A stretch of DNA of 64,000 nucleotides from Verrucomicrobiaceae bacterium. Its GTDB lineage: Bacteria; Verrucomicrobiota; Verrucomicrobiia; Verrucomicrobiales; Verrucomicrobiaceae. Position numbers and translations under genes: made by a program. Below are positions 31,284 to 40,339 of this stretch, one piece after another. The stretch covers positions 1,302,001 to 1,366,000 of the forward strand of contig JADJPM010000001.1 in assembly GCA_016713245.1 (NCBI GenBank). The letters run 5' to 3'. A model generated the notes under the pieces. The model had not been told where the DNA came from. It worked only from the letters and a program-made list of their open reading frames with translations, and did not search any database. Position 1 is the stretch's first letter; each line of letters starts with the position of its first letter.

Positions 31284-32753
31284 ATGACACCCACCCACGA
31301 ACATCTCTCCCTCGCAGGACGCCACCTTTTGGACCGGCGGCGCTTCCTTTCGAGCAGCGCCACGGCGCTCGGGTCGGTCGCGCTGACGCAGTTGCTCGGC
31401 ATGGATGGATTGCTCGCCGCGGATGGCCCCGTGATCGATCCCGGCCGACCGTATGCGCCACGCCAGCCGCATTTCCCCGCGAAGGCGAAAAACATCGTCG
31501 TCATCTTTTGCGCCGGTGCGGTGAGCCAGCTCGAAACCTGGGACTACAAGCCGGAACTCATTAAGTGGGACAACAAACCGCTGCCCGGGGGGCCGGCGGT
31601 CACTTTTCAAGGCCCCGCCGGCAATCTCGCGCGGCCTCAATACACCTTTCGTCCGCGTGGTCAGACCGGCAAATGGGTGAGCGACATGATCCCGCATCTC
31701 GCGGAGCTCACGGACGACATCGCCTTCGTTCACTCGCTCACCAGCAAATCGAACACGCATGGTCCCGCGGAGAATTTTCTCTCCACCGGCTTCACCCTCG
31801 ATGGCTTTCCCTCGCTCGGCTCGTGGGTGACGTATGCGCTTGGCAGCGAGAACCAGGATCTGCCGAGCTACGTCGCCATTCCCGATCCACGCGGCGTGCC
31901 GCAGAACGGCGCGAACAACTGGGGCCCAGGTTTTCTGCCCGCCGCCTTCCAAGGCACCACGATGAGCAGCAAAAGCCCCGTGCGGCATCTTTCCGCCCCC
32001 GGCGTGTCCACACAGGCCGATCAAGCCGCTCGCTCACTGCTGCAAAAGATGAACGCGCGGCATCTCGAAGCGAATCCAGGCGATCAAAAACTCGCCGCAC
32101 GCATCGCCAGCTACGAACTCGCCGCACGCATGCAGCTCAGCGTGCCAGAGATCAACGACCTCAGCACCGAGCCCGCGCACATCCTGAAAATGTACGGCGC
32201 GGACGACACGCAAAACGCCGACAAAGCCGCCTTCGCGAAGAATTGCATCCTCGCCCGCCGACTCATCGAACGCGGAGTGCGCTTTGTGCAGCTCTTCAAC
32301 GGGGCCTACGCCAGTGGCGGCAAACTCAACTGGGACGGCCACAGCGATCTCAAAGCGCAGTATGACGTGCACGCCAGCATCCTCGACCAGCCCGCCGCCG
32401 CCTTGATCCGCGATTTGAAGCAACGCGGCCTGCTGCAGGACACGCTCGTCGTCTGGTGCACCGAGTTCGGCCGCATGCCCTTCTTCCAAAAAGGCGCGAA
32501 AGGCCGTGACCACAATCCCGATGGCTTCACCTGCTGGATGACCGGCGCGGGGGTGAAGCCCGGCGTCAGCCACGGCGAGTGCGATGAGCTCGGTCAAAAG
32601 GCCGTGAAAGACGTGCATCCGCTCTACCACTTCAACGCCACCATCCTTCACCTGCTCGGCCTCGACTTTGAACGCCTCACCTTCGAGCACAACGGCATCC
32701 AGCGCCGCCTCACAAACGTGGAAGGCAAAGTGATCACCGAGCTGCTGGCGTGA
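31284..32753 (+). CDS. DUF1501 family exported protein
   Basis: A 489-residue DUF1501 protein, a sulfatase-like alkaline-phosphatase-fold family common in PVC bacteria. The N-terminus carries a Tat-like motif (LDRRRFLSSSATALGSVAL). NIVVIFCAGAVSQLETWDYK is the first conserved block, GVRFVQLFNGAYASGGKLNW the second, and LVVWCTEFGRMPF followed by DHNPDGFTCW the metal-site region typical of the family. It usually partners a PSD1 cytochrome, here the gene at 27287. ATG 31284 was chosen because it gives a typical N-region. Its last 20 bp overlap the convergent beta-helix gene. Confidence 0.9.
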   Translation: MTPTHEHLSLAGRHLLDRRRFLSSSATALGSVALTQLLGMDGLLAADGPVIDPGRPYAPRQPHFPAKAKNIVVIFCAGAVSQLETWDYKPELIKWDNKPLPGGPAVTFQGPAGNLARPQYTFRPRGQTGKWVSDMIPHLAELTDDIAFVHSLTSKSNTHGPAENFLSTGFTLDGFPSLGSWVTYALGSENQDLPSYVAIPDPRGVPQNGANNWGPGFLPAAFQGTTMSSKSPVRHLSAPGVSTQADQAARSLLQKMNARHLEANPGDQKLAARIASYELAARMQLSVPEINDLSTEPAHILKMYGADDTQNADKAAFAKNCILARRLIERGVRFVQLFNGAYASGGKLNWDGHSDLKAQYDVHASILDQPAAALIRDLKQRGLLQDTLVVWCTEFGRMPFFQKGAKGRDHNPDGFTCWMTGAGVKPGVSHGECDELGQKAVKDVHPLYHFNATILHLLGLDFERLTFEHNGIQRRLTNVEGKVITELLA

Positions 32754-33921
32754 GTGCCTGCGACAAATCATGGCCCAAACCGGCCACCGCTTCCCGCATC
32801 GCCTCGCCGAACGATTCGATGATTTGCGCCGCGTCAGCGACTCCTTCGCTCTGAAACTCGCCCCGAGCATCCCACGTGAGATTTTCCATCGTCAGTCGTT
32901 TCGCCCGCACGACGGCCGTTTTCGCAATGAGGCCCGTTTTCGGCTCTGCAAGCCTGCGGAAGAGCACATTGTCGATTTCGAGCTCGCAGTGCTTGTCTTC
33001 GCGTCCGGTCACCGTGAAGGGATTCTGCGCTTTCGAGAAGATGACGGCATTCGTGATCTTGTAGCGACCGTCATCGAGGAAATAGAGCTCAAACGCATGG
33101 CAATCCGCGATGAAGACGCGGTGGTAACTCGTCTGCGCCGTCCCCGTGTCGCAAATGCCTGTGCTGTTGCCGATACTGATGAATCCATCCACGCGATACT
33201 CCGCCGTTTCATGCGCGCTGATGCCATCGTCGCCGCATTCGATGGCGCGGATGTTTTCAAAGACCACGTCGCGGCAGTCGCCGTGGATGTTGAAGCCGTC
33301 GTTGTAGGGATGCGTGGCCGTGAGGTTCTTGATCACGAGGTGCGCATTGTCCCCGCCGAACTGCACGCCTGCACTGCGCATCGGCGCGGAGATGTTTACG
33401 AGCTTCTGGGTCTGGGCCAGCTTGATGAAGAAGGTGCCGTAAATGGCCTTTGATGGCGGTTTCTCGCGGCTTGGGTCCTTCACAAAGGTCCACTCGCCCG
33501 CTTGCAGCTCCTCCGGCGTTTTCAACGCCGCACTTCGACCCTTCGACGTGCGGCCCATGAGCTGCATCTTACCATCAAAGAGGAAGAACCATCTGCCGAT
33601 CACCGCATCACTCAGCCCCGGCAGCAGATCATCATTCGCAAACAACCCTGGCGAAACCTCACGCCACTTCGCCGGATCAAGAGGATCACTTCCCTCCAGC
33701 GTCGCCCCATGCCCATCGAGGGTGATCGGCTTGCCCGGCTCACCCTTCTTCCCGTAGAAGCCCGCGTAATCGCGATACACCTTCGGCTCCAAATGGATCG
33801 TATCACCTGCGACGGCCGCTTTGATCGCGTGATGAATCGTCGGCACATCCTTGCCGACATGGATGTCACGAGCATGGAGGCAGGCGCAGGAGAAAAGAGC
33901 AGCGCAGAGCAGAGTTCGCAT
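32734..33921 (-). CDS. Exported right-handed beta-helix protein
   Basis: A 395-residue protein with a signal peptide (MRTLLCAALFSCACLHA). IHHAIKAAVAGDTIHLEPKVY is the DUF1565/pectate-lyase-like entry to a right-handed beta helix. Repeating strands follow (HLVIKNLTATHPYNDGFNIH, RDVVFENIRAIECGDDGISA, YRVDGFISIGNSTGICDTG). Such proteins are polysaccharide lyases, epimerases or hydrolases. The Asp pairs in the GDDGISAHE turn would suit catalysis, but the substrate cannot be read from sequence. It converges on the DUF1501 gene and lies 44 bp upstream, on the strand, of nothing it clearly shares an operon with. Confidence 0.8.
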   Translation of the reverse strand: MRTLLCAALFSCACLHARDIHVGKDVPTIHHAIKAAVAGDTIHLEPKVYRDYAGFYGKKGEPGKPITLDGHGATLEGSDPLDPAKWREVSPGLFANDDLLPGLSDAVIGRWFFLFDGKMQLMGRTSKGRSAALKTPEELQAGEWTFVKDPSREKPPSKAIYGTFFIKLAQTQKLVNISAPMRSAGVQFGGDNAHLVIKNLTATHPYNDGFNIHGDCRDVVFENIRAIECGDDGISAHETAEYRVDGFISIGNSTGICDTGTAQTSYHRVFIADCHAFELYFLDDGRYKITNAVIFSKAQNPFTVTGREDKHCELEIDNVLFRRLAEPKTGLIAKTAVVRAKRLTMENLTWDARGEFQSEGVADAAQIIESFGEAMREAVAGLGHDLSQALTPAAR

Positions 33922-33965
33922 GAGAACGAAGAAGCGACTCCAAGGCGGGTTCTTTCGCCTGAACT

Positions 33966-34571
33966 CTAAGGAACCGGCTTCGCCTCGACGGGCTTGTCCG
34001 CTTCCTTCGCAGGTTCTTCGGCAGGTTTTTCCGGCTCAGCGGTGGTTTCGCCCGCGCGGATCCATTGGAAGGTGCCGGGGTTCTTGCCGGGGACTTCGAT
34101 CCATTCCTTGGCGTTGGCCTGGCGGGTACGGATCTTCCATTGCTCGTCCTGCACTTCCTGAAGGGCGCGGCTGGAATCCTTGGCCTTCTGACGCATGAGG
34201 AGCATGCGGTCCTCGTTCTCGGCGCTCACCTGCTTTTTCACATCCTCGCCCCACTTGCCGGCGGGCACCTGGCGGATGTCGAGGAGACCGCGGTGATTCT
34301 CGCCGACGAGTTCGTTGGCTTTGAAATTGAAGATCTCCGCCATGCGATTGCGCATGCGGGTGTTCGCCTCGTCGAGCGCCTTGCCCGCTTCTTTGTCGGC
34401 GGGTTCATCACCACGGTATTGATACACGTCGAGGCGCATGTTGAGGTTCACCTCGAGCGGCTTCGGCGTGGTGATGGGCACCTCCGGCATCTGTTTGCAG
34501 GCCGCGAGAAGGCCGCACACGAGGAGAAGTGTGACGTTAGGGGTTCTTTCTGGCCGCGAGACGGTGATCAT
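33966..34571 (-). CDS. Fused YnbE-like lipoprotein and YdbL-like (DUF1318) protein
   Basis: A 201-residue lipoprotein. The lipobox LLAAC puts the lipidated cysteine at residue 25. PKPLEVNLNMRLDVYQY resembles the short outer-membrane lipoprotein YnbE. From residue 60 onward the DUF1318/YdbL pattern appears (ELVGENHRGLLDIRQVP, then VSAENEDRMLLMRQKAKDSS and AKEWIEVPG). In Escherichia coli, YdbH, YnbE and YdbL are three adjacent genes; YdbH and YnbE form an intermembrane lipid bridge and YdbL modulates it. Here YnbE and YdbL appear in one chain, next to the YdbH-like gene, which it overlaps by 35 bp. The tail is rich in Lys, Glu and Pro. Confidence 0.78.
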   Translation of the reverse strand: MITVSRPERTPNVTLLLVCGLLAACKQMPEVPITTPKPLEVNLNMRLDVYQYRGDEPADKEAGKALDEANTRMRNRMAEIFNFKANELVGENHRGLLDIRQVPAGKWGEDVKKQVSAENEDRMLLMRQKAKDSSRALQEVQDEQWKIRTRQANAKEWIEVPGKNPGTFQWIRAGETTAEPEKPAEEPAKEADKPVEAKPVP

Positions 34572-37560
34572 AGACGTTGATCTCGATGGTGCGCTTGCCG
34601 TCAGGGCCTTTGAACCGCAGGTGACCGCGGCCCTCGCGCCCGTAGAAGCGTGCTTTGCCATCGACGCTGTCATAGTCGAAGTCACGCAGCGTTTCCAGCC
34701 CGATGCGGCGGATTTGATCGGCCATGTCGCCACGCATCGGCGCGGGCAGCTTTTTGATCACATCATTCAACGCGGCGATCTCGAAGCGGCCGTGGCCGTC
34801 GTTGAGGAACTCGGCATCGCCCTGGTAAAGCTCATCGCCATCGCCGGTGGCCACGATCTTGCCGGTGACGGTGCCGTCGAGGGTGAAGTATTCGGGGAAG
34901 AGCAGCTTCGTGACGGGACCGCTATTGATCTTCGTCGCGGCGATCCAGCCGTCCCAGGTGTAGCTGTCGTCGAGGTAGATGTTGAAGGCTCCATTCACAT
35001 CGCCCGCGTAGGCTTTGCCATAAAAGCTGCCGTAGATGCCGTTGCGGTCGTAGGTGATGCTGAGGTGCGTGTTGTCCGCGTGGAGGTTCTTCCACTGGAT
35101 GCGGTCGGCCTGGAAAACCTCGACGACGTTGTTGTCCCGGTCCCGCATCGGCAGGTTGAAGCTGACCTTGCCGCGCAGGTTGGTGAATTTGAGCTTCATG
35201 TCCGCTAGCTCGCGGTCCTCCTGCGGGATTTGCAGCTCAGCCTGGAGCTCACCGCTTTCCAGCCGCGTGCTGAAGCTGAAGGGAAACGGCTCGCCGAGGC
35301 CGCGAATCGGCACGCCCTTCGGCGCGATGGCAAGACGGCCATCATTCACCGCGAGGGTGTCCACTCGCCAGCCTGGAGCTTCGGGTTTTGGCGGCTGTAC
35401 AGGTCCCACAAAGGTATCCGCCAGCTCCGGCTCGCCCTTCATGAATTTGCGGTAGTTCTCCACATACCAAAACAGGTCCTCGCCGACGAAGAGCGTGGGC
35501 GCGAGGATCTCTACGCGGTCGATGACGCGGTGGAGGAGGCCGTCGAGCGTGTAATGCACGCGGATCTCCGTCATCTCCGCCACGGCATGCAGCGGGCGAT
35601 GTGGCGAGGGAATGCGCAGGTTCTTCAGAATGATGCGCTGCGGCTCCACATTCTCCGCGAGGCCTTCGAGATCGAGCGGCGTGTCCTTCGTGGCGAAGTT
35701 CAGATTAAAATGCACGGGCGGAAACTGCGGCGCGATCTCCTCCAACGTCACGCCGAAATCGCTGATCTTCACCTCGCCCGCGTGCCAGCGCTGCGCCACG
35801 GCCTGCGCCTTTTCCTCCACGATCTCCGCCGGACCTCGAAACAAGGTCATGAGTGCGTCACCCACATCGACATGGCCGCCGGAGAGATCAATGCGCTCGA
35901 CGCGATGCTCACGCCACATGGCCGGCAGCTTCGTTTCCACCACCGCTGCTCTCAGCGAGGCCACAGGCACATTCGCCCGCGAGGGGATCATGGCGCGAGC
36001 CTCCTCCACGGTGAGCTGATGGAGGCCACTGGCCATCGTTTTGACCTCAAAAGCCGTCTCCACCTCCACCCGATCTGCCAGCGGCACCACGACGCGAGCG
36101 GTGGCCTGGCTGATTTCGAGCGAGCCAAAGCCGAGACGCTTCCAGAAGGGCAGCTCCTTCATCGTCGGCTCGGTCTCGGTGGTGATCTTTTCAAACCACG
36201 GGCCGTTTTCCGGATTCAGCGTCAACTGCGGTTCTTCGATGCGCAGCGAGTCGATGTGAAAACGCTCGCGAAGCTCATCCGGCACGAGTTCGGCTTTCAA
36301 CGCCTTCAACTGCAAAAACGGCTCGAAAGCTTTCCAAGACGTCTGAAGCTCTGAAAACGTGATTTGCTGCTTTTGAGCCGAGTGAAGGCTCGAATCGACA
36401 TCCCGCAGCTCGGCGCTGATTTGAAAGGAACCCTTCACCGGAAGCTTCTTCGTCGCCTCAAAAGCCACGTCACCTTGCTCCAGGCTCAGTGAGCCGATTT
36501 GAATCTTCCGTTCGCTAGATGAATCGCTGTCACTCAGAAGGGCATCTTCCAAAGCCTGCGTCCAGCGAACGCGAGGCTGCGTGAGCTTGGATTTGAGCAC
36601 GGCACCCAGCCCGCGTGCCTCGACATGCAGCACCGCAGCGCTCATCTCCCCTTCCCCGCTCGCTGGACGCAGTTGGAATTCAGTCACGTCGAACTCGTGA
36701 AGGCCCAGCTTGAGTTCCGAGCCACGCTGCCACAGCAGCTCACGGCCTTTCCACGAGAAGCGAAAGCCAAGATTCAGCCCCCCGAGATCCGCCGCAGTGA
36801 AGCGTACGTTCTGTAGCGAGGCCGAAAGCACCCGCACCTCATGCGGCCAGGCATCACCGGAACTGCTTTCGCCCTTCGAAGCAAACCACGCGGGATTGAT
36901 CGAAGCCTCCGCGGCATGCAAATCGCTCACCTCGATGCCTTGCGCGGTCGTTTTCGCATTCAGCGTCAACTCCGCGAGCAAGGGATGATCCCGCCAGACG
37001 ATGTCGCGAGCCTTCAAATGGGCGTTTTGCACCTGCGGTGAAGCCCCGCCGATCACGACACCTTCGATTCGCGTCTCGATCTTCGCCGAAAAGAGCAGGC
37101 CGTTCGCATCGCGAATGGTCACAGGTGTCTCGGTGAGTTCGAGGTGATCGATACTCCATCGTTGGCTGCTGCCACCACCACTGCTGGAGAGCTGGCGAAA
37201 GCGTTCCAGGTCCGCATCCACCTTTGCCCCTTCAAGTGAGAGGCTGCCGAGTTTCCCCTCCCGCAACTCACGCCAGTGCGGTGACCACTTCGCCTGCTCG
37301 ATGGCGGCGATCTCCACGCCATCCGAACGCCACCATGCTCGCACCTGGCCGAGTTCCACGTCAGGGCCTTTGAACTCGATGGTCTTCACCTCAATGACGA
37401 TTTCCGGCACCACGCGGTCGAGCAGCAGGTTCACCAGCCTCACCCGCTCCGTCCACGCCCACCAGCCGATGCCCGCGAGCGCCAGCCCCAGCCCCAGCAA
37501 AACCACCATCACCCATCGCCACCATCGGCGGCGGGGTTTGGGTGAGGGCGTGGTGCTCAT
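34537..37560 (-). CDS. YdbH-like AsmA-family intermembrane lipid-transport protein
   Basis: A 1007-residue protein with a single N-terminal membrane anchor (WWRWVMVVLLGLGLALAGIG). A long repetitive beta region of the AsmA/TAM type follows, which forms an elongated periplasmic groove for phospholipids. The C-terminal 250 residues (FNIYLDDSYTWDGWIAATK, SGPVTKLLFPEYFTLDGTVTG, DMADQIRRIGLETLRDFDYD) match the YdbH/dicarboxylate-transport domain. It overlaps the downstream YnbE-YdbL-like fusion by 35 bp, which supports the functional pairing. ATG 37560 is chosen over an upstream ATG because it leads directly into the basic N-region before the anchor. Confidence 0.82.
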   Translation of the reverse strand: MSTTPSPKPRRRWWRWVMVVLLGLGLALAGIGWWAWTERVRLVNLLLDRVVPEIVIEVKTIEFKGPDVELGQVRAWWRSDGVEIAAIEQAKWSPHWRELREGKLGSLSLEGAKVDADLERFRQLSSSGGGSSQRWSIDHLELTETPVTIRDANGLLFSAKIETRIEGVVIGGASPQVQNAHLKARDIVWRDHPLLAELTLNAKTTAQGIEVSDLHAAEASINPAWFASKGESSSGDAWPHEVRVLSASLQNVRFTAADLGGLNLGFRFSWKGRELLWQRGSELKLGLHEFDVTEFQLRPASGEGEMSAAVLHVEARGLGAVLKSKLTQPRVRWTQALEDALLSDSDSSSERKIQIGSLSLEQGDVAFEATKKLPVKGSFQISAELRDVDSSLHSAQKQQITFSELQTSWKAFEPFLQLKALKAELVPDELRERFHIDSLRIEEPQLTLNPENGPWFEKITTETEPTMKELPFWKRLGFGSLEISQATARVVVPLADRVEVETAFEVKTMASGLHQLTVEEARAMIPSRANVPVASLRAAVVETKLPAMWREHRVERIDLSGGHVDVGDALMTLFRGPAEIVEEKAQAVAQRWHAGEVKISDFGVTLEEIAPQFPPVHFNLNFATKDTPLDLEGLAENVEPQRIILKNLRIPSPHRPLHAVAEMTEIRVHYTLDGLLHRVIDRVEILAPTLFVGEDLFWYVENYRKFMKGEPELADTFVGPVQPPKPEAPGWRVDTLAVNDGRLAIAPKGVPIRGLGEPFPFSFSTRLESGELQAELQIPQEDRELADMKLKFTNLRGKVSFNLPMRDRDNNVVEVFQADRIQWKNLHADNTHLSITYDRNGIYGSFYGKAYAGDVNGAFNIYLDDSYTWDGWIAATKINSGPVTKLLFPEYFTLDGTVTGKIVATGDGDELYQGDAEFLNDGHGRFEIAALNDVIKKLPAPMRGDMADQIRRIGLETLRDFDYDSVDGKARFYGREGRGHLRFKGPDGKRTIEINVYDHRLAARKNP

Positions 37561-37700
37561 GTGTCGATGATACAACGATTTCGCCGGAGGGAAGCGGCTC
37601 GTTCAATGTCAGGGAGCGGGATTCGTGCCCAGAAGTGCGGCCATGTCCGCCCCTTGCATCCTTCGGCAGTCTCGCCACCATGGCGGCCCTTTTCCCCGCC

Positions 37701-38936
37701 ATGGCCTACATCAACGAAAACTACAACAAGCTCAAAGCCGGTTACCTCTTCCCCGAAATCGCCCGCCGCGTGAAAGCCTTCACGGAGGCGAACGCCGACG
37801 CCGCGAAACGCCTGATCCGCTGTGGCATTGGTGATGTGACAGAGGCGCTGCCTGAAGCCGTGCGAACCGCCATGCACAAGGCCGTCGATGAGATGGGCGA
37901 TCGCTCCACCTTTCGCGGTTACGGCCCGGAGCAGGGTTACGACTTCCTCCGCAACGCCATCGCCGAGAATGACTTCAAGTCACGCGGGCTGAACATCGAG
38001 GCCGATGAGATCTTCATCTCCGACGGCAGCAAGTGCGACACCGGCAACATTCTCGACATCTTCGGTGCCGGGAACAAGATCGCCATCACCGACCCGGTGT
38101 ACCCCGTTTACGTCGATACGAACGTCATGGCCGGCAACACCGGCGACGCCGATGAAAGCGGTGCTTACGCCGGTCTGCACTACCTCAAATGCACGCCCGC
38201 CAACGGTTTCGTGCCCGAGATCCCGAGCGAGCCGGTCGATCTGGCCTACCTCTGCTACCCGAACAATCCCACCGGCGCCGTCGCCACGCGGGCGCAGCTC
38301 GAAGCCTGGGTGAAATACGCCCTCGCCAACGGCACCACGCTCCTCTACGACGCCGCTTACGAGGCCTTCATCCGCGATCCTGAGCTGCCGCGTTCCATTT
38401 ATGAGATCGAAGGCGCTCGCGACTGCGCCATCGAGTTCCGCAGCTTCTCAAAGAACGGCGGTTTCACCGGCGTGCGCTGCGGCATCGTCGTCATTCCGAA
38501 GGGTCTGATGGGCAAAACGAAGGCCGGTGGCAAGCAGGCCATCCATCCGCTCTGGAGCCGTCGTCACAGCACGAAGTTCAACGGCACCAGCTACATCGTT
38601 CAACGCGGTGCCGAGGCCATCTACAGCCCCGAGGGCAAGGCGCAGGTCAAAGCGCTCATCGAGCACTACATGGGCAATGCCGCGCTGCTGGTCGAGGCTT
38701 GCAAAAAGGCCGGACTGCAAGTCTTTGGCGGCGTGAATGCTCCCTACGTCTGGGTCGGCTGCCCGGGCGGACTCACGAGCTGGCAGATGTTCGACAAGAT
38801 GCTCAACGAGGCGAACGTCGTCATCACCCCCGGCAGCGGCTTCGGCAGCGCCGGCGAAGGCTACTTCCGCATCAGCGCCTTCAACAGCCGCTCGAACGTC
38901 GAAGAAGTCTGCCGCCGCATCGCTGCGCTGGTTTGA
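37701..38936 (+). CDS. dapL: LL-diaminopimelate aminotransferase
   Basis: A 411-residue class I PLP aminotransferase of the DapL family, which converts tetrahydrodipicolinate to LL-diaminopimelate for lysine and peptidoglycan. The family N-terminus MAYINENYNKLKAGYLFPEI fixes ATG 37701. The PLP lysine lies in RSFSKNGGFTGVRCG, with YPNNPTGA and YDAAYEAFI as cofactor-binding blocks. DapL is typical of Verrucomicrobia, chlamydiae and plants. The gene is divergent from the ydbH-like gene with a 140-bp gap and converges on the GDSL hydrolase gene. Confidence 0.95.
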   Translation: MAYINENYNKLKAGYLFPEIARRVKAFTEANADAAKRLIRCGIGDVTEALPEAVRTAMHKAVDEMGDRSTFRGYGPEQGYDFLRNAIAENDFKSRGLNIEADEIFISDGSKCDTGNILDIFGAGNKIAITDPVYPVYVDTNVMAGNTGDADESGAYAGLHYLKCTPANGFVPEIPSEPVDLAYLCYPNNPTGAVATRAQLEAWVKYALANGTTLLYDAAYEAFIRDPELPRSIYEIEGARDCAIEFRSFSKNGGFTGVRCGIVVIPKGLMGKTKAGGKQAIHPLWSRRHSTKFNGTSYIVQRGAEAIYSPEGKAQVKALIEHYMGNAALLVEACKKAGLQVFGGVNAPYVWVGCPGGLTSWQMFDKMLNEANVVITPGSGFGSAGEGYFRISAFNSRSNVEEVCRRIAALV

Positions 38937-38939
38937 TCA

Positions 38940-38990
38940 TTTCACCTCGGGCGGAAAACGCACGTTTTCCGCTACGGGGTGGCCTGAAAC
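38940..38990. repeat. Palindromic element, family E, between convergent genes
   Basis: Stem GCGGAAAACG-CA-CGTTTTCCGC with partly complementary outer ends. On the minus strand it begins CGTAGCGG, and the TAG is the stop codon of the GDSL hydrolase gene. It may double as a bidirectional transcript end, but lacks a clear T-run. Confidence 0.7.
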
Positions 38991-40222
38991 CTCAAAAACG
39001 CCTTCTCCGCCACGGCGGCATTCACGGTGCGGGTACCATCGGGATTCGTCGTGATCTGGTTTTCGGGCATGTCGGTCCAGTCGAGGAGGTTGGTGGAGGA
39101 TTGGACCTTCAGCGTGCCCCATTCGGTGAAGACGGTTCGTGGACGGTAGCTGAGGCTCAAAGCGCCGTTTTGCATGACCGGCTGCGGCATGACGGGCTGG
39201 TCGAGGGCGAACTCGATGAGGTTCGGCACGCCATCGCCATCGGAATCGCCGGTGAAGGGGCCGCTGAGGCCTTGGGAGGTCATCCATTCGGTGAAGGGCA
39301 GATTCGGATCGAGGCCGAGGACGGTCGTGGTAAGGTAATCATCGTCCAGCGGCAGGATCGGCGAGGCAGGGAAGGTCGTGTTGAAGGTCTGCACGACCAT
39401 TTGGGCGATCTTCGCATGCGCACAGGTGCTGGGATGAAAACCATCGCCGCTGAAGACATACCTCGGACGCGCATCGGCATCCGCCACGCGGTAAAAGTCG
39501 ATGCCGTTGAGGCGAAACGGATCGGTGATGAGCGCTTTCGTCATCGCATACACGCCCGGCACGAAGCCGATGCCTTGCGTCTGCGTCCAGGCGGCGAGGC
39601 TGGCATTCAGTGAGTCCATCGCGGCGCTGACACGGGCGGTGTAAACGGGATGCGTGGGATAGCCCTGCTGCACTTTAGGCGTGCAGCCGACATGCGGCAC
39701 GCTGACGAGCACGATGGGCATGGAGGGCTTCAAAGCCTTCACCCAGCCCACCAGCCATTGTAGATTGCTCAGCGTCGTATTGGTGACCTCGGGGCCGACG
39801 ACGCCGTTGTAGAGATTGGCGTAGTAGCTATCGGCATCATTGCCACCGGCAAAGATCACGACACGCTCCACATCGAAGCGGATGTGGTTCTTGAGCGAGT
39901 TCACCCACAAAATCTGGTTCACGGGATTGGTGAGGTGGCTTTTCAGCTCGCCCGTCGTCGCCCCTGGCACGGCCCAGTTGTGGGCATGGCCGGTGGCTCG
40001 GATGTCCCTCCATAAATCAAAAACACCTATATCAAACCAGTCCGTGCGATGCTGGTGAAGGATTTCGATCCAGTTTCGGGCCTGCCAGGAGGCCGGATTG
40101 CTCGGAAACAGGCCTTTAAACTCCACTTCATACTCCTTCGTGAGGCTGTCCCCGAGGACGAGGCATTGCTCCGCCCTCGCCGTGGCAAACAGCAGGAGGA
40201 AAACGCAGGTCAAAAGGCGCAT
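38972..40222 (-). CDS. GDSL/SGNH hydrolase with C-terminal calcium-binding-type repeat
   Basis: A 416-residue exported protein. The signal peptide is MRLLTCVFLLLFATARA, directly followed by the GDSL block QCLVLGDSLTKEY with the catalytic serine. VVIFAGGNDADSYY matches block III, and SGDGFHPSTCAHAK carries the D-x-x-H of block V. The last 100 residues start with a thrombospondin-type-3-like DSDGDGVPNLIEFAL and continue as a domain common in secreted verrucomicrobial proteins. A secreted lipase or carbohydrate esterase is likely. It is divergent from the ATP-grasp gene, with 117 bp between the chosen starts. Confidence 0.85.
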   Translation of the reverse strand: MRLLTCVFLLLFATARAEQCLVLGDSLTKEYEVEFKGLFPSNPASWQARNWIEILHQHRTDWFDIGVFDLWRDIRATGHAHNWAVPGATTGELKSHLTNPVNQILWVNSLKNHIRFDVERVVIFAGGNDADSYYANLYNGVVGPEVTNTTLSNLQWLVGWVKALKPSMPIVLVSVPHVGCTPKVQQGYPTHPVYTARVSAAMDSLNASLAAWTQTQGIGFVPGVYAMTKALITDPFRLNGIDFYRVADADARPRYVFSGDGFHPSTCAHAKIAQMVVQTFNTTFPASPILPLDDDYLTTTVLGLDPNLPFTEWMTSQGLSGPFTGDSDGDGVPNLIEFALDQPVMPQPVMQNGALSLSYRPRTVFTEWGTLKVQSSTNLLDWTDMPENQITTNPDGTRTVNAAVAEKAFLRFQATP

Positions 40223-40339
40223 GGCGGGTGGCTCAGACGGAGCTTCGTCCAAAAAGTTCAGCTCACACCCTTTTTGAAGCCTGCGGGCGGTTTAAATCGT
40301 CCTCCACATCGGCTCCAAAGCTGCTATGAAGATGCTCTC

